Shown: piece by piece, positions 1 through 10,780 of the stretch
Layout: each line of letters starts with the position of its first letter
Numbering within the stretch: position 1 is the first letter of the stretch
Assembly: GCA_033239125.1 (NCBI GenBank)
Contig: BSWB01000004.1
Location: 82,240,501 to 82,304,500, forward strand
Direction of reading: 5' to 3'
DNA from: Fagopyrum homotropicum
Taxonomy: Eukaryota; Streptophyta; Magnoliopsida; Caryophyllales; Polygonaceae
DNA: 64,000 nucleotides
Notes under the pieces: model-generated
The model's input: only the letters and a program-made list of their open reading frames with translations
What the model was told of the DNA's origin: nothing
Database searches by the model: none
Made by a program: the position numbers and the translations under genes

Positions 1-1770
1 ATTGAACCAATCATCCAAGATGTGTTTGACATTTCCGACATTGATGAATTAAAAAGCATAATTGAAAATAACATTGATATTCAAGATTCGGAGTATGCTT
101 TGACATCTAACATGCAAGAGGTTCTAGCCCAATTGGATGGTCACAAAAGGCTCCCCTCACCCCCTTGGCCATTGGGCCCACTTAGCTAACCCCAAGCCAA
201 AAGCTTGTTCCGTCTATTCTGCACGCTCCGGTGATCGAACTAAAAGAGCTTCCCCAACATCTCAAGTATGCATTTCTTGGTGAAAATGACACATTTCCCG
301 TGATTGTGTCTAGCAAGTTGTCTCCACAACAAGAGGAGAAGTTGGTAAACATTCTTAAGGAGCACAAGACGGCCCTTGGGTGGACCATTGTGGACTGAAA
401 ACGGCTTAATCCCTCCACTTGTATGCACCGGATCCTTCTGGAGGAAGCTGCAAAACCGTCAAGGCAACCTCAAAGGAGACTAAACCCACCTATGATGAAT
501 ATGGGTAAAAAGGAAGTGTTGAAGCTCCTTCATGGGGACATGATTTTCCCAATCTCGGATAACAAATGTGTTAGTTCAACCCAATTTGTTTTTAAAAAGG
601 GAGGAATCACCATGGTGGAGAACCGACACGGAGAGATGGTTCCAAGCAAGACCAAAACCGGGTGGAGGGTTTGTATCGACTACCGTAAGTTAAACACGGT
701 AACCTGAAAGGACCACTTCCCTTTCTCATTTATTGGCCAAATGCTTGAGCGTCTGGCAGGGCACCCTTACTATTGTTTCCTAAATGCATATTCAGGTTAT
801 TTTCAAATAGCCATTTCTCCGGAGGACCGAGAGAAAACGACCTTTACTTGTTCTTTTGGCACTTTTTAATACCGCAGAATGCCAATTGGATTATGTGATG
901 CTCCTGAAACTTTCCAAAGATGCATGCTAAGCATCTATTTTTAATACATTGAGAATTTTATGAAGTTTTCATGGATGATTTCACCGTTCATGGAGATAGT
1001 TTTAATGCATGCTTAGGACACTTGAAACTTGTTCTTAAAGGATGTGTAGAAACCTATTTAGTTCTCAGTTCGGAAAATTGTCATTTTATGGTGGAGTAGG
1101 TATTGTACTAGGCCACATAATCTCATCAAAAGAAAAAGAATTAGATAAGTCTGAAATTAACGTTATCCAAACTTTACCTTACCCTACTAACGTGCATGAA
1201 ATCCGTTCCTGTTTAGGCCATGCAGGGTTCTACCGGCGGTTCATCAAGGATTTCTCCAAGATATCGGCGCCACTGTGTGAGCTCTTGAAGAAGGATGTCA
1301 CATTCCTAGTGGATGGAAAGTGCAAGAAGGCATTTTACACCATAAAAGATTGCCTGACAAGTGCCCTAATAATCCAATCACCCAATTGGGAGAAGCCTTT
1401 TGAGATAACGTGTGACGCTAGTGACTATGTTGTAGGTGCCGTCTTGGGGCAAAAGGACGGGAGAGCCTCACATGTGATCTACTACGCCTCAATGGCATTG
1501 AACGGAGCTCAAAGGAATTAGTCCACCATCAAAAAGGAAATGTTGGTGGGGTCTTTGCATTGGAGAATTTCAGGCAATACCTTCTCCGTGTGAAGGTAAT
1601 AGTTTACACTGATCATGCAGCACTACGCTATCTCATGACCAATAAGGAGGCCAAACCAAGGCTGATTCGTTGGTTCCTACTTCTAAGTGAATTCAACTTA
1701 GAAATTCGGGACAAGAAGTGAGCGGAGAACCTAATAGCTGATCACTTGAGTAGATTGGTGAAAGAGGATG
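1..1770 (+). pseudogene. Athila-like pol: pre-RT, reverse transcriptase and RNase H (broken)
   Basis: Several frames carry one continuous set of homologies. The pre-RT region (about 230-390) is followed by the RT fingers (423-707, with KKGG and RVCIDYRKLN), the catalytic VFMDDF box at 965-982, the connection (about 1180-1270, LGHAGFYRRFIKDFSK) and RNase H (1390-1760, CDASD then IYYAS, ending in DHLSRL). In-frame stops, for example after the DYRKLNTV segment and after ALNGAQRN, and several frame changes rule out a working protein. The matching region of the minus-strand copy at 45706-48217 is far better preserved. The catalytic RT aspartates remain although the reading frame is lost. Confidence 0.85.
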
Positions 1771-1825
1771 AAGATCTAGGAAGGGCGAAAGCCATCCTCG
1801 GAGTTTTTCCAGATGACACCTTTTA

Positions 1826-1996
1826 TACAACCCTCCGTTGTCACCGCCATTGCGGCTTTTTCTGGCCGCCCCCCGCGACCAAAGGAGACCGCCCTTGCGC
1901 CACGCCGCCCTAGCGGCTGGAAACCACCGCCCTTGCGCCTCCCTTGTCACCGCCCTTGCGGCTTGCTCTGGCCTCCCCCGCGGAAAACCCTGTAGA
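1826..1996 (+). repeat. GC-rich palindromic word cluster inside pol of element A
   Basis: A GC-rich patch sits between RNase H and integrase. It holds repeated near-palindromes of the form CCGC-N4-GCGG: CCGCCATTGCGG at 1844-1855, CCGCCCTAGCGG at 1904-1915 and CCGCCCTTGCGG at 1950-1961, plus weaker copies. It interrupts the usual Athila linker, where an acidic segment is normally followed directly by the integrase N-terminus. The same word recurs in the spacer, the post-pol ORF and the LTR of this element. A 60-codon open frame here (1813-1995) is a by-product of base composition. Confidence 0.8.
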
Positions 1997-3345
1997 GGTA
2001 TTTTATAAACTGCATTCCTTTAATCCTTGGTTTGTTGACCTTGTGAACTTTCTAGTCAAAGACGAGTACCCCCCAGACTTCACCAAAGCTTAGAGGGAAA
2101 AGATGAAAGCCGAGGTTAGGCACTATGTTTGGGACTATCCCGACTTGTGGATACATTGTAATGATTAGGTAATTCGCCGTTGCATTCCGGATAATGAGGT
2201 AAAATCTGACCTTTCCTTCTGTCATTCAGACTCATGTGGAGGACACTTTGGGGCTAACAAAACGGCTAGAGAAGTATTTGATGTTGGTTTCTTTTGGCCA
2301 CACATCTTTCGAGATGCATTTGCATTTTGTTAAGTGTGTGATATGTGTCAAGAAATAGGTAATATCTGTAGGAGAAATGAAATGCCACAATCATCTCTTA
2401 TTTTTTGCAAAATTTTTAATGTTTGGGGAATTAATTTATGCGATCCTTTCCTAACTCTTTCGGTAATACCTATATCTTACTTGCGGTGGACTATGTTTCC
2501 AAGTGGGTGGAAGCAAAGGCCACAAAAACTGATGATTCTAAAGTTGTGGCAGATTTCCTCAAGGATAACATCTTTGTAAGGTTCGGGATTCCTATAGCCT
2601 TGATAAGTTATAGGGGGACGCACTTTTGCAAGAAAACGATCACCACCCTCCTTAATAAGTACCATGTCCATCAAAGAGTTTCCACAACATACCACCCAAG
2701 AACCAATGGGCAAGCGAAAGTGTCAAATAGAGAGATCAAGATGATTCTCGAAAAGACGGTGACTCCTAGAAGGAAGGACTAGAGTCTAAGGCTAAATGAC
2801 GCCTTGTAGATGTACGGTAAGGCTTACCGGACCCCCATTGGGATGTCTCCATTCCGGCTCGTATTTGGAAAAGCTTTCCACCTACTAGTGGAGCTAGAAC
2901 ACAAAGCGCCGTGGGTGGTGAAGAGGTGCAACATGAAACTGAACGAGGTCAGTGAGTTTCGAAAACTCCAACTGCAAGAGATAGGCGAAAAGAGGATTGA
3001 TGCTTATGACCATGTTACTGCATACAAAGAGAAAACCAAGGCGTGGCATGACTGGAACATCCTCCGAAAGGACTTCCAAACAGGTAATAAGGTCCTTTTG
3101 TTTCAATCCCGTCTAAAGTTTTTTGTAGGGAAACTCCGCTCAAGATGGAAAATCCTATACGTCATTGTCGAAGTATATCCACATGGTGATGTAGATCTAT
3201 ATGATCAAAAATCACACAAAGTTTTCAAAGTCAACGGACAAAGGCTCAAGTTGTACCATGAGAGAGTTCCGAATGATCCAATTGACGAGATGGTCTTGGA
3301 GGAAGCCCAATCTGAGAGGGGAAGGACTTACGTCGAGTCAACGTA
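1997..3345 (+). pseudogene. Athila-like integrase (broken)
   Basis: The N-terminal zinc-binding region (about 2215-2400), the core (2438-2782) and the C-terminal region (2810-3345) are recognisable in successive frames. The segment WGINLCDPF stands where the intact neighbour family has WGVDFMGPF, so the first catalytic Asp is Asn. ISYRGTHF stands where VSDGGKHF is expected, so the second Asp is Tyr. The Glu region (NREIKMILEKTV) is kept. Stops occur near 2782 and 2809, the latter consistent with TGG to TAG. The C-terminal part keeps the basic KLRSRWK motif and ends at 3343-3345. The product cannot be active. Confidence 0.8.
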
Positions 3346-4199
3346 AAACAAAGGCGCTGCCCACGTTGACAATACCCCGCGGTCGTGGTGACACCGTTGT
3401 CCAACGCCGCTAACCAAAGTCCTCTCATATATCGCTCTCACCTTGTCACCACCCTCGCGGTGACAAGCCTCCCCTCCCCCCCCCCCCCCCGCGATTTTAC
3501 CGAGAAAATAAAAAAAAATTCAAGAAAAACCTCCTACACCTAACCCCACCCACCTCTCTCTCTCTCCCCATCACCATACCTCTTTCTCACACCCAACTCT
3601 CTCACCCTCATACTCATCTCTCTCGCTCCAACTCTCACAGTAATACTCACGTCCTCACCTCACACCCTAGTGCCACCTCACCAAAGTGACCCACCGCCAC
3701 CAAACTGCCCCTACGCCGCCACCCCCTGTCTACTGTCACTACCTCACCTCCACTTCCATGCAATTGCACTTTCTCTCACCAAACTCTAACCCCAAAACCC
3801 TCCACCACCATGTTCTCCACCACCACTCACCTCTGGCAGCAAACTCTTCCACCATTGACACAAACTCCAACACCAAGAAGCCCTCCACCAACGTCTCCAC
3901 GAGTCGTCAACGAAACCTACCAAAAAACGACCTTTCACACTTTGCCCAACCCCGCTTCTCATGTACACCGCCCCGCACCTCACCGCCCCCTCGGTGTTGT
4001 CACCCTCCCCCGTGGTTAAGCAACAGAAAGGTCCGATTGTTTGCGTTTCTTTGTGATTTCTAATTCAATTACTTTCAAATTTTTAGAATAGAGAAACGAA
4101 GGAAATCAAAGATGAGCAATAGGGAATTGGAGAGATACGAGATAATGCAAAACAGGAATGTTGTTCCAACTCGGTTCTTGCATATTCCAACGTAGGAAA
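3346..4199 (+). other. post-pol spacer of element A with GC words, poly-C and CT-rich tract
   Basis: No gene is visible. The spacer holds further GC words between 3355 and 3480, including a CGCGGTGACA motif, an uninterrupted run of C at about 3477-3490, and a long pyrimidine-rich stretch of CT and CTC repeats (about 3540-3660). A second GC word patch lies near 3960-4015. Open frames on both strands in this part have low-complexity products (Thr/Pro/His-rich) and are composition artefacts. Confidence 0.6.
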
Positions 4200-4813
4200 T
4201 CTTGGGAATGTTTGAGTGTATGGAGCAGTTCCTTGAGCATGATGGGCTCGGGGTTTTCCTTGAGAAGAGTATTGGTGTATATCCGGAGTTATCAAGACAG
4301 TTTGTGGCCACATTCCAAATGGAGATTGAAGACCATATTTGTGTCGGATTGTCATTCAAGATCAACAAGGGGAGTTATACATTGGACTTTGACCAACTGA
4401 GAGCAGCCTTTAGGGTGCCAAAGATCCCTTCTGAAAATTGGTGGGAGCCGGCTCCTACACTGGATTTGTTGGCGTGTTGCTACAGCTTTGAGTTCAAGAA
4501 GGGGGGAGTACAACGAGGAGAACAAGCAGTCTCACTGCCCCCTCGGTGCTGTCACTCACCCCTGTTTGAGGCTTTTGTCCAAGATCATTATGTTTGTCTT
4601 TTGTTGACACAAAGAGGAGAACAAGGTCCTCCACAAGGACCTTACATTGCTTTACTCATGTATCTCGGTTTGGGATAGTGTGCCAGATTAGAATTCACAC
4701 TTCCTTTCTGATTTGAAGCGGAAAAGGAAGGACGAGCCCCGGGATATTGTTGGAGGAGGGATCATTACCCTCACAGCAGCTTAGGTGATGGATGTGACGG
4801 AGTTGGAGGATGG
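4200..4813 (+). pseudogene. Athila post-pol (env-like/ORF-1 type) ORF, 5' part
   Basis: The open segment 4202-4678 encodes a region resembling the extra ORF found downstream of pol in Athila elements: MFECMEQFLEHDGLGVF, then a helix-rich segment ending in a YTLDFDQLRAAFRVP-like motif. Its function in Athila is not established; it is sometimes called env-like. A GC word patch (about 4530-4555) lies inside it and disturbs the family sequence. The reading frame stops at 4678. The homologous remainder is displaced to 14328 by the copia insertion at 4813/4818. The assignment rests on recognition of the family pattern, so the homology is moderate. Confidence 0.6.
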
Positions 4814-4817
4814 GATG

Positions 4818-6085
4818 TGAAAACTCCACCTTGAGTATATATATTTGTATATGTGATAATGTGATGACGGAAGTCTTAAAACAAATAAAATTATTTTTGT
4901 ACTAACAAAATATCGATTGTATTTCTAGTTGCTGGGTTTGTTTGATGTTTTTATAAAATGTATGAAGGCTTTGGAAAGCATTTCAAGGGACTGGTAGAGG
5001 CCTTGAAATAAGATACAATGGATGAGCGAGGCCTTGAAATCCGATACAAGGGACAAGCGCAGAGTTTGAAGAAGATTAACACAAAGGCCTTGAAAGTCAT
5101 TTCAAGGGATCAAGAGCCAAAGGACAAAACGGCAGGGAATTCAAATCTATACGAAACAAAATCAACCAAGAATCCAAAGAATATCTTCTAGGAAGATTTA
5201 GCTAACAAGATACACTAAACAAGAAGATCTCGACCTAAAAAATTCGGTTCCACAAAAAGCGCAAGATTCTTTCTCAACAGATTCCGAAGATCTTCGTCCA
5301 ACAGATCTCCACAAAATCTGAAGATCTCAATGCCCAACAGACAAAGATCTTCAACAGCATGAAGAAGATTACGGAGAAGAAGAATCAACGTGCTTTAAGG
5401 AGATGAAGAAGATAAAGAAGATCTAAAACGGCTATCTCATCTCAACCAAGAAGCGTTTACCATGGAGAAGAAGAAACATCTACAACGGTCATCCAGAACA
5501 TCTTCATTCGATCAAACAAGTTTTTCTTTCTCTCTTTCTACAAAAGCTTTATCCCCTAGAGGTAGATAAAACTTGAGAGCTCCATTGGCATATTTGAAGA
5601 GTGTTATACTAGAGTGTGTGTTACTCTGCGAAGTAACTAGGATATTATAGCAAGGTTAAGAGTTTGAGCTAGATCGTAGCATAGGTTACAATGAGAGAAG
5701 AAGGGTATTTCTTCTAGTTTGTATCTAGGACTCTTTGAAGCTGATAATAGATTGTTAGATCCTACGGATATACCCTAGGACGTAGAGTAGGCTATTTAGA
5801 GCCGAACTTCATACACATATCCTCGTGTCAATCTTTTTAATCCCGCACCATATCTCGCTTTACTGTGACTAACTTTGTTTTGCAGGTTTACAAAGTCATG
5901 ACCCTTGAAACCAGTTTCAAAGTCCTTAAAATCAAAGTGTGTCACAAAGAGCTCAGATCGACATCAATGCCTTTGAAATTAGTTTCAAAGCCTTGAGATA
6001 GGATTTTTCGCGAAAAGTTCCCATACTCTATTCAATCCCCCTTCTAGGGTATTTTTATCCTTTATATTCATCTAACCGTTCTTCA
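4818..6085 (+). repeat. 5' LTR of nested copia element
   Basis: The LTR is 1268 bp, starts TGAAAACTCC and ends CGTTCTTCA just before the primer site. It matches 12982-14327 with scattered substitutions and an indel: the 3' copy holds extra sequence near 13620-13740. Two clusters of the family word (AAGGCCTTGAAA and ATTTCAAGG) lie near 4965-5110 and 5895-6000. The middle is rich in AGATCTTC-type motifs. Confidence 0.92.
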
Positions 6086-6086
6086 A

Positions 6087-6099
6087 TTGGTATTAGAGC
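6087..6099 (+). promoter_or_regulatory. Primer binding site (initiator Met tRNA type) of copia element
   Basis: TTGGTATTAGAGC starts two bases after the LTR end. It matches the TGGTATCAGAGC primer site common in plant copia elements with one change, and it fixes the 5' LTR boundary. Confidence 0.88.
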
Positions 6100-6153
6100 T
6101 AGAATCACGTATTTTGATTTAACCATCAGTGAGACTAATCATGAATCCTGTAG

Positions 6154-7880
6154 TTGAGGGAGGATTTGATCAAGGAAGATCCTCATCTCGACCACCACTC
6201 TTCTATGGACACTTTTTCCCAGTGGAGAGCAGTAATGCACATGTTCATTATTGATCAGGACATGGAACTATGGAGCATTATTCAAAATGTCCCCAAAGTC
6301 CCAAGTACCACAGTTGAAGGTGTCCAAGTCGCAAAGAACGAAGTTGACTTGACACAAGCCGACTTAGATAGTGTTTCAAAGAACTACAAGGCCATGAACC
6401 TGCTCCACTGTGGATTAGATGCAAATAAATTCAACCGCATCTCATCTTGAAAAGTGTAAAAGAAATAAGGGACAAGCTCGTTGTGACATATGAAGGAACA
6501 AGTCAACTCAAGGAAACAAAGATCAGCATCTTCCTCACACAATATGAGTTATTCAAGATGAATCCAAACGAACCAGTCAAAAAAATGTTCACAAGATTTA
6601 ATGAGATCGTGAACAACTTGGACTCACTTTGAAAGGTCTTCTCAAATGAAGAAAAAGCGAGGAAGGTTCTAAGGAGCCTACCTAAAGCTAAGTTGAGACC
6701 AAAAATGACTGCCATTGAAGAAGCTCAAAATCTCTCAACTCTTCCTCTAGACGACCTCCTCGGAAAACTCATCAAACACGAGATGGTTCTTGGTGAAGAA
6801 TATGGACCTCCCATCCAACACAAAGAATTTGGCTTTAAGATCGAAAAAGGATAAGTTACCATCAAAAGAGAAAGATCGTGATGATGAAGATGAAAAAGAT
6901 GCACTTGTCATGATCTCTAAGAGTCTCGCGAAATTTTATTAAATATAGAAACAATTTGTAAACAATAAAGAATATCCGCGAATATCAAGACCCCGAGGTA
7001 AGTTTTCTAACTCTAACAACAAAACTAAAGTTCTGACTTGTTTTGAATGTGGTAAAACAGATTGTCTTGTAAAGGATAGCCCACAAAAAAAGAGGGCCAA
7101 CTTTAGGAAGAATGATCGAAAGAATAAGGCTATGGTAGGTTCATGGAGTGATTCAGATTCCTCAAATGAATCAGAAGACGAAAAAGAACAAGCAAACCTT
7201 TGCCTCATGGCCAATCATGAAGAAAATCCTGATCACTACGTTGATAATGTGGTAAGTACCATTATGTCCCAACCTGAACCTAACCTCACACAATTCCTCA
7301 AAGATAATATCATATGTGATAAAGAACAAAAGGTAAGAATAAGTTCCTTAAGAGAAAAGCTTCTCAAGCAAGATAAAAGGTTAAGTGATATGTCTTTGGA
7401 GATTAAAAATCTTAACACTTAAAAGTTAGACCGTGATATCAATATCAAGGCCTTGGAATCCAAAAATGCGATTTTTAAGGGCAATCTCTCTTCTCTTCAT
7501 CGAGAATATATCGATTTAGAGAAAGAAAAGGTTGATCTAACTGTGACGTGTAAAGACCAGAAGGTTGCACTTATTCAATTCACTCGGTCGAAAGCCAATC
7601 TCGAAAAGATGATGGGTGAGCAACAATCTTCCGTTAAGAAAAATGGTATAGGCTATCATGTCATTTTTCCTAGAAAAACAATTACCACTTTTGTCGAGGC
7701 TAAAGGAAGTGTTCATATGCCCACATGTTTCAATTGTTGTAAAAAGGGTCATGTTAAATCAACATATCCATATAGAAGAAATGATCCTTACATCATTAGA
7801 AACACTTATCCTCTATTTCTGAGGAAACAAGTTAAGCAAATATGGGTTCCTAAAGGTACTAGACCACGAAACATGATTTG
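6154..7880 (+). pseudogene. copia gag (UBN2-type) with two degenerate zinc knuckles
   Basis: Successive frames give a copia Gag: an N-terminal half with SKNYKAMNLLHCGLD and KVLRSLPKA (6154-6730), a charged middle, and two CCHC boxes. The first (about 7035-7085) reads CFECGKTDCLVKDS, where the His and last Cys of a normal knuckle are replaced. The second (about 7726-7780) reads CFNCCKKGHVKSTY, with the last Cys lost. The related copy J keeps both knuckles. Stops near 6450 and 6632 and several frame changes disable it. Gag would package the element RNA in cytoplasmic particles. Confidence 0.85.
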
Positions 7881-8700
7881 AGCATGAATATGGATCAAAC
7901 TATGGCATTTGGTCGATCCGGAAAGGTTGATGTTTGCTGTTTTGCAGGATATCACCAGGATAAAGGAGCACAAATGGATATTAGATAGTGGCTCAAGACA
8001 TATGAGTGGAAAAGGCTCACTGTTCTCAGATCTAAAAAAGCAATCATTTGGAACCATTACGCTTGGTGATAAAGGAAAGTGTGATATTATCGGCATTGGT
8101 AAAATTTGTTATAATTTATCTAACTTTATTGTTGACAGTTTGAAGTATAACTTGCTTAACATTTCTCAAATATGTGATAAAGGCAACAAGGTTATGTTTG
8201 ATTGAGAAAAATGCGAAGTTGAAGACAAGACATCGGGTGATATTGTTCTTAAAGCTGCTAGATATAACAATGTTTATTCTATGAGTACTAACCATGTTTC
8301 AGGAACTGAGTTAAAGTGTCTCAAGGCCTTGATTGATGATCCAAGGCTTTGGCATAGAAGACTTGGTCACGTAAGCATGCATACTATGCAAAAGTTACTT
8401 TCAAAAGACTTGGTACGTTGATTGCCAAATCTAAACTTCAAGTATATGAATTATGTAAGGCTTGTACACAAGGTAAACAAACAAGAGGTTCATTCAAACC
8501 AAAGAAGGTTTTTGGGATGAAGAAGTAAACACTACTAAATATATGTTTAAAACTATTTGCCAAAATGTTTTTGGGCTGAAGTAGTAAACACTACTAACTA
8601 CATCTTGAATAGATGTTTAATCCGCCCTATTTTGAAAAAGACTCCTTACGAACTCTTTAAGGGTAGAAAACCAAATATTTCCTGTTTTAAACCCTTTGGA
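7881..8700 (+). pseudogene. copia protease and collapsed integrase
   Basis: The protease region (7909-8205) keeps the copia active-site context WILDSGSRHMSG, then LLNISQICDKGNKVMFD and a stop. The integrase zinc-binding start is seen at about 8338-8420 (DPRLWHRRLGHVS). The whole catalytic core is missing: the sequence jumps near 8510 to a segment normally found after it (FWAEVVNTTNYILN), and that segment is duplicated (about 8509-8550 and 8568-8620). Copy J (55423-55866) shows the intact core. No integrase could be made. Confidence 0.82.
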
Positions 8701-9100
8701 TGTACGTAGTGATGAACCAATATTCATTGGATATGCTTCAGATAGCAAAGCTTATCGTGTTTATAATGAACGTACGAAGATCGTTGAGGAAAGTATACAT
8801 ATCATATTTGATGAAAGCAATGATGGTACTTTGAGTGAAAGTTTTGTAGATCTTAATGTGAATCAACATGAAGATCACAATTCTGATGAAGAGGAAGATC
8901 CTAAAGCTCAAGAAAAGAATATGCAAGAAAAGATTCAAGATACCAAAGAACAATCTCAAGACCTTGAAACGCATCTTCAAGACCTTGAAACAGAAAACTG
9001 TGATGCCTGAACTCCGCTTCAACGCCTTGAAACTCAACTTCAAGGCCTTGATATAGGATCCAAGGGCAACACTCCAGCGGTACCTAAATCCAATCAAGCA
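8701..9100 (+). pseudogene. copia integrase-RT linker with word repeats
   Basis: After the ETIF-like segment (SDEPIFIGYASDSKAYRVYN) comes an acidic, glutamine-rich linker with the repeated peptide QDLETHLQDLETE. The DNA beneath it is a tight array of the copia word: CAAGACCTTGAAA twice near 8950-8995, AACGCCTTGAAA near 9020 and CAAGGCCTTG at 9041-9050. The same word is clustered in both LTR ends, so the peptide repeat probably follows from the DNA word. A stop follows the word near 9007. Confidence 0.75.
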
Positions 9101-10780
9101 TATGAGACTCAATCTTCAGGATTAGTTTCATCCTACAAATCAAGGAAAATTCAACATTCTTCGTACCATCCACAAGAAAATGTGATCTCATATCCATATG
9201 CAAGAGTTCAAACTTGATCCAAAGTCAACAACCTATGTGCATTCTTTGCGTTCGTTTCTCTTGTTGAGCCCAAGAATTACAATCAAGCTCTTCAAGAACC
9301 TGACTGGATCATTGCCATGCAAAATGAGCTAAATGAGGTTGAGAGAAACAAGGTTTGAACTCTTACTACAAGACCAAAGCATCAATCCATCATTGGCACG
9401 AAATGGGTTTTTCGAAACAAGTTGGATGAAAATGGTAAAGTCATTTGAAATAAAGCACGACTTGTAGCTCAAGGCTATAACTAAGAGGAAGGTATTGATT
9501 TTGAGGAGACTTTTGCTCCATTTTCCAGGTTAGAAGACATACGTATGTTACTTGCATTTGCATCGTTCATGAGCATAAAGTTATTTTAAATGGATGTAAA
9601 ATGTGCTTTTTTAAATGGCTTCTTGAAAGAAGAAGTCTACGTTGCTCAAGCTCTTGATTTTGAAAATGATGATTTTCCGGATCATGTTTTTAAATTGGAC
9701 AAGGCTCTTTATGGTCTTAAACAAGCTTCTCGAGCTTGGTATGAATGATTGTCCAAGTATCTCCTTGAAAACAATTTCAAAAGAGGTTTAATTGACAAAA
9801 CTTTATTTTTCAAAACTAGAGGCAACGATATATTAGTATTACAAATTTATGTTGATGATATATTATTTGGTGCTACTAATGATTCCTTATGCAAAGAATT
9901 TTCAGATATTATGTGCAGACAATTCGAAATGAGCTTAATGGGTGAGTTAAATTTCTTTCTTGGACCTCAAGTTACAAAAGCGAAGAAAAGAAGTTTTATC
10001 AATCAAAGCAAGTACACCAAAGACTTGCTTAACAAGTATAAGATGGATCAATCCAAGGTCGAAAGATTCCTATGAGTTCTACACTTTCGTTTGACCATGA
10101 CAAAGATGGCAAAAGTGTTGTACAAAAGGATTGTCGAGGTATGATCGGTTTTTTGTTATATTTAACCGCTAGTCGACTTGACATTATGTTTAGCGTGTGC
10201 ATGTGTGCAAGATTTCAAGTTGATCCTAAAGAGTCACACTTGATAGCTGGGAAAATGATATACCGGTATCTCGATGGCACTAAGGATTTAGGGTAATGAT
10301 ACCCACGTCAAAGCTCGCTTCACCTCGTTGGCTATTCAGATGCAAAACTTGCAGGCTATAAGGTCGATAGAACAAGTACTTGTGGATTCTTAGGGGCATC
10401 CCTAATCAATTAGCACACCAAGAAGTAAAATTTTGCCGCTCAATCCACAACTGAAGCGGAATACATAGCGGCGGGAGCTTGTTGTGCACAAATTCTATGA
10501 ATAGCTCAATAATTTCGTGATCTTGGCTTTGATTTGAAAGTTATCCCAATTAAAATGTGATAAGACTAATGCTATTTCGATTACTCAAAATCATGTGCAA
10601 CATTCAAGGACAAAGCATATCGATGTATGGCATCACTTCATACGTGATCATGTTGAGAAAGGTGATGTTTCGATTTATTTTATATCAACTTACTTGCAGC
10701 TTGCAGATATCTTTACTAAGCCTCTACCTGAAGATCAATTCAAATTTTATTCATTTAGAGCTTGGTATGTTGAACAATGA
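9101..10780 (+). pseudogene. copia reverse transcriptase and RNase H
   Basis: RT is seen from about 9280 (the ALQEPDWI-like start), through the KARLVAQGY and FAPVARLE-like region, the ALYGLKQA box (about 9703-9730) and the catalytic LQIYVDDILFGATN (about 9838-9880). RNase H follows (10310-10780), with YSDAKLAGY, TTEAEYIAA and the tail LADIFTKPLPEDQFKF. Stops interrupt it near 9358, 9447 and 9747, and a frameshift lies near 10072. The catalytic YVDD is kept in the open segment 9749-10075. The end at 10780 is the natural pol stop. Confidence 0.88.

Noticed and set aside
1813..1995. 60-codon open frame
   Set aside because: It is produced by GC-rich word repeats with few stop codons and has no homology.
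3686..4063. 125-codon Thr/Pro/His-rich frame
   Set aside because: CA- and CCACC-rich low-complexity DNA in the spacer of element A.
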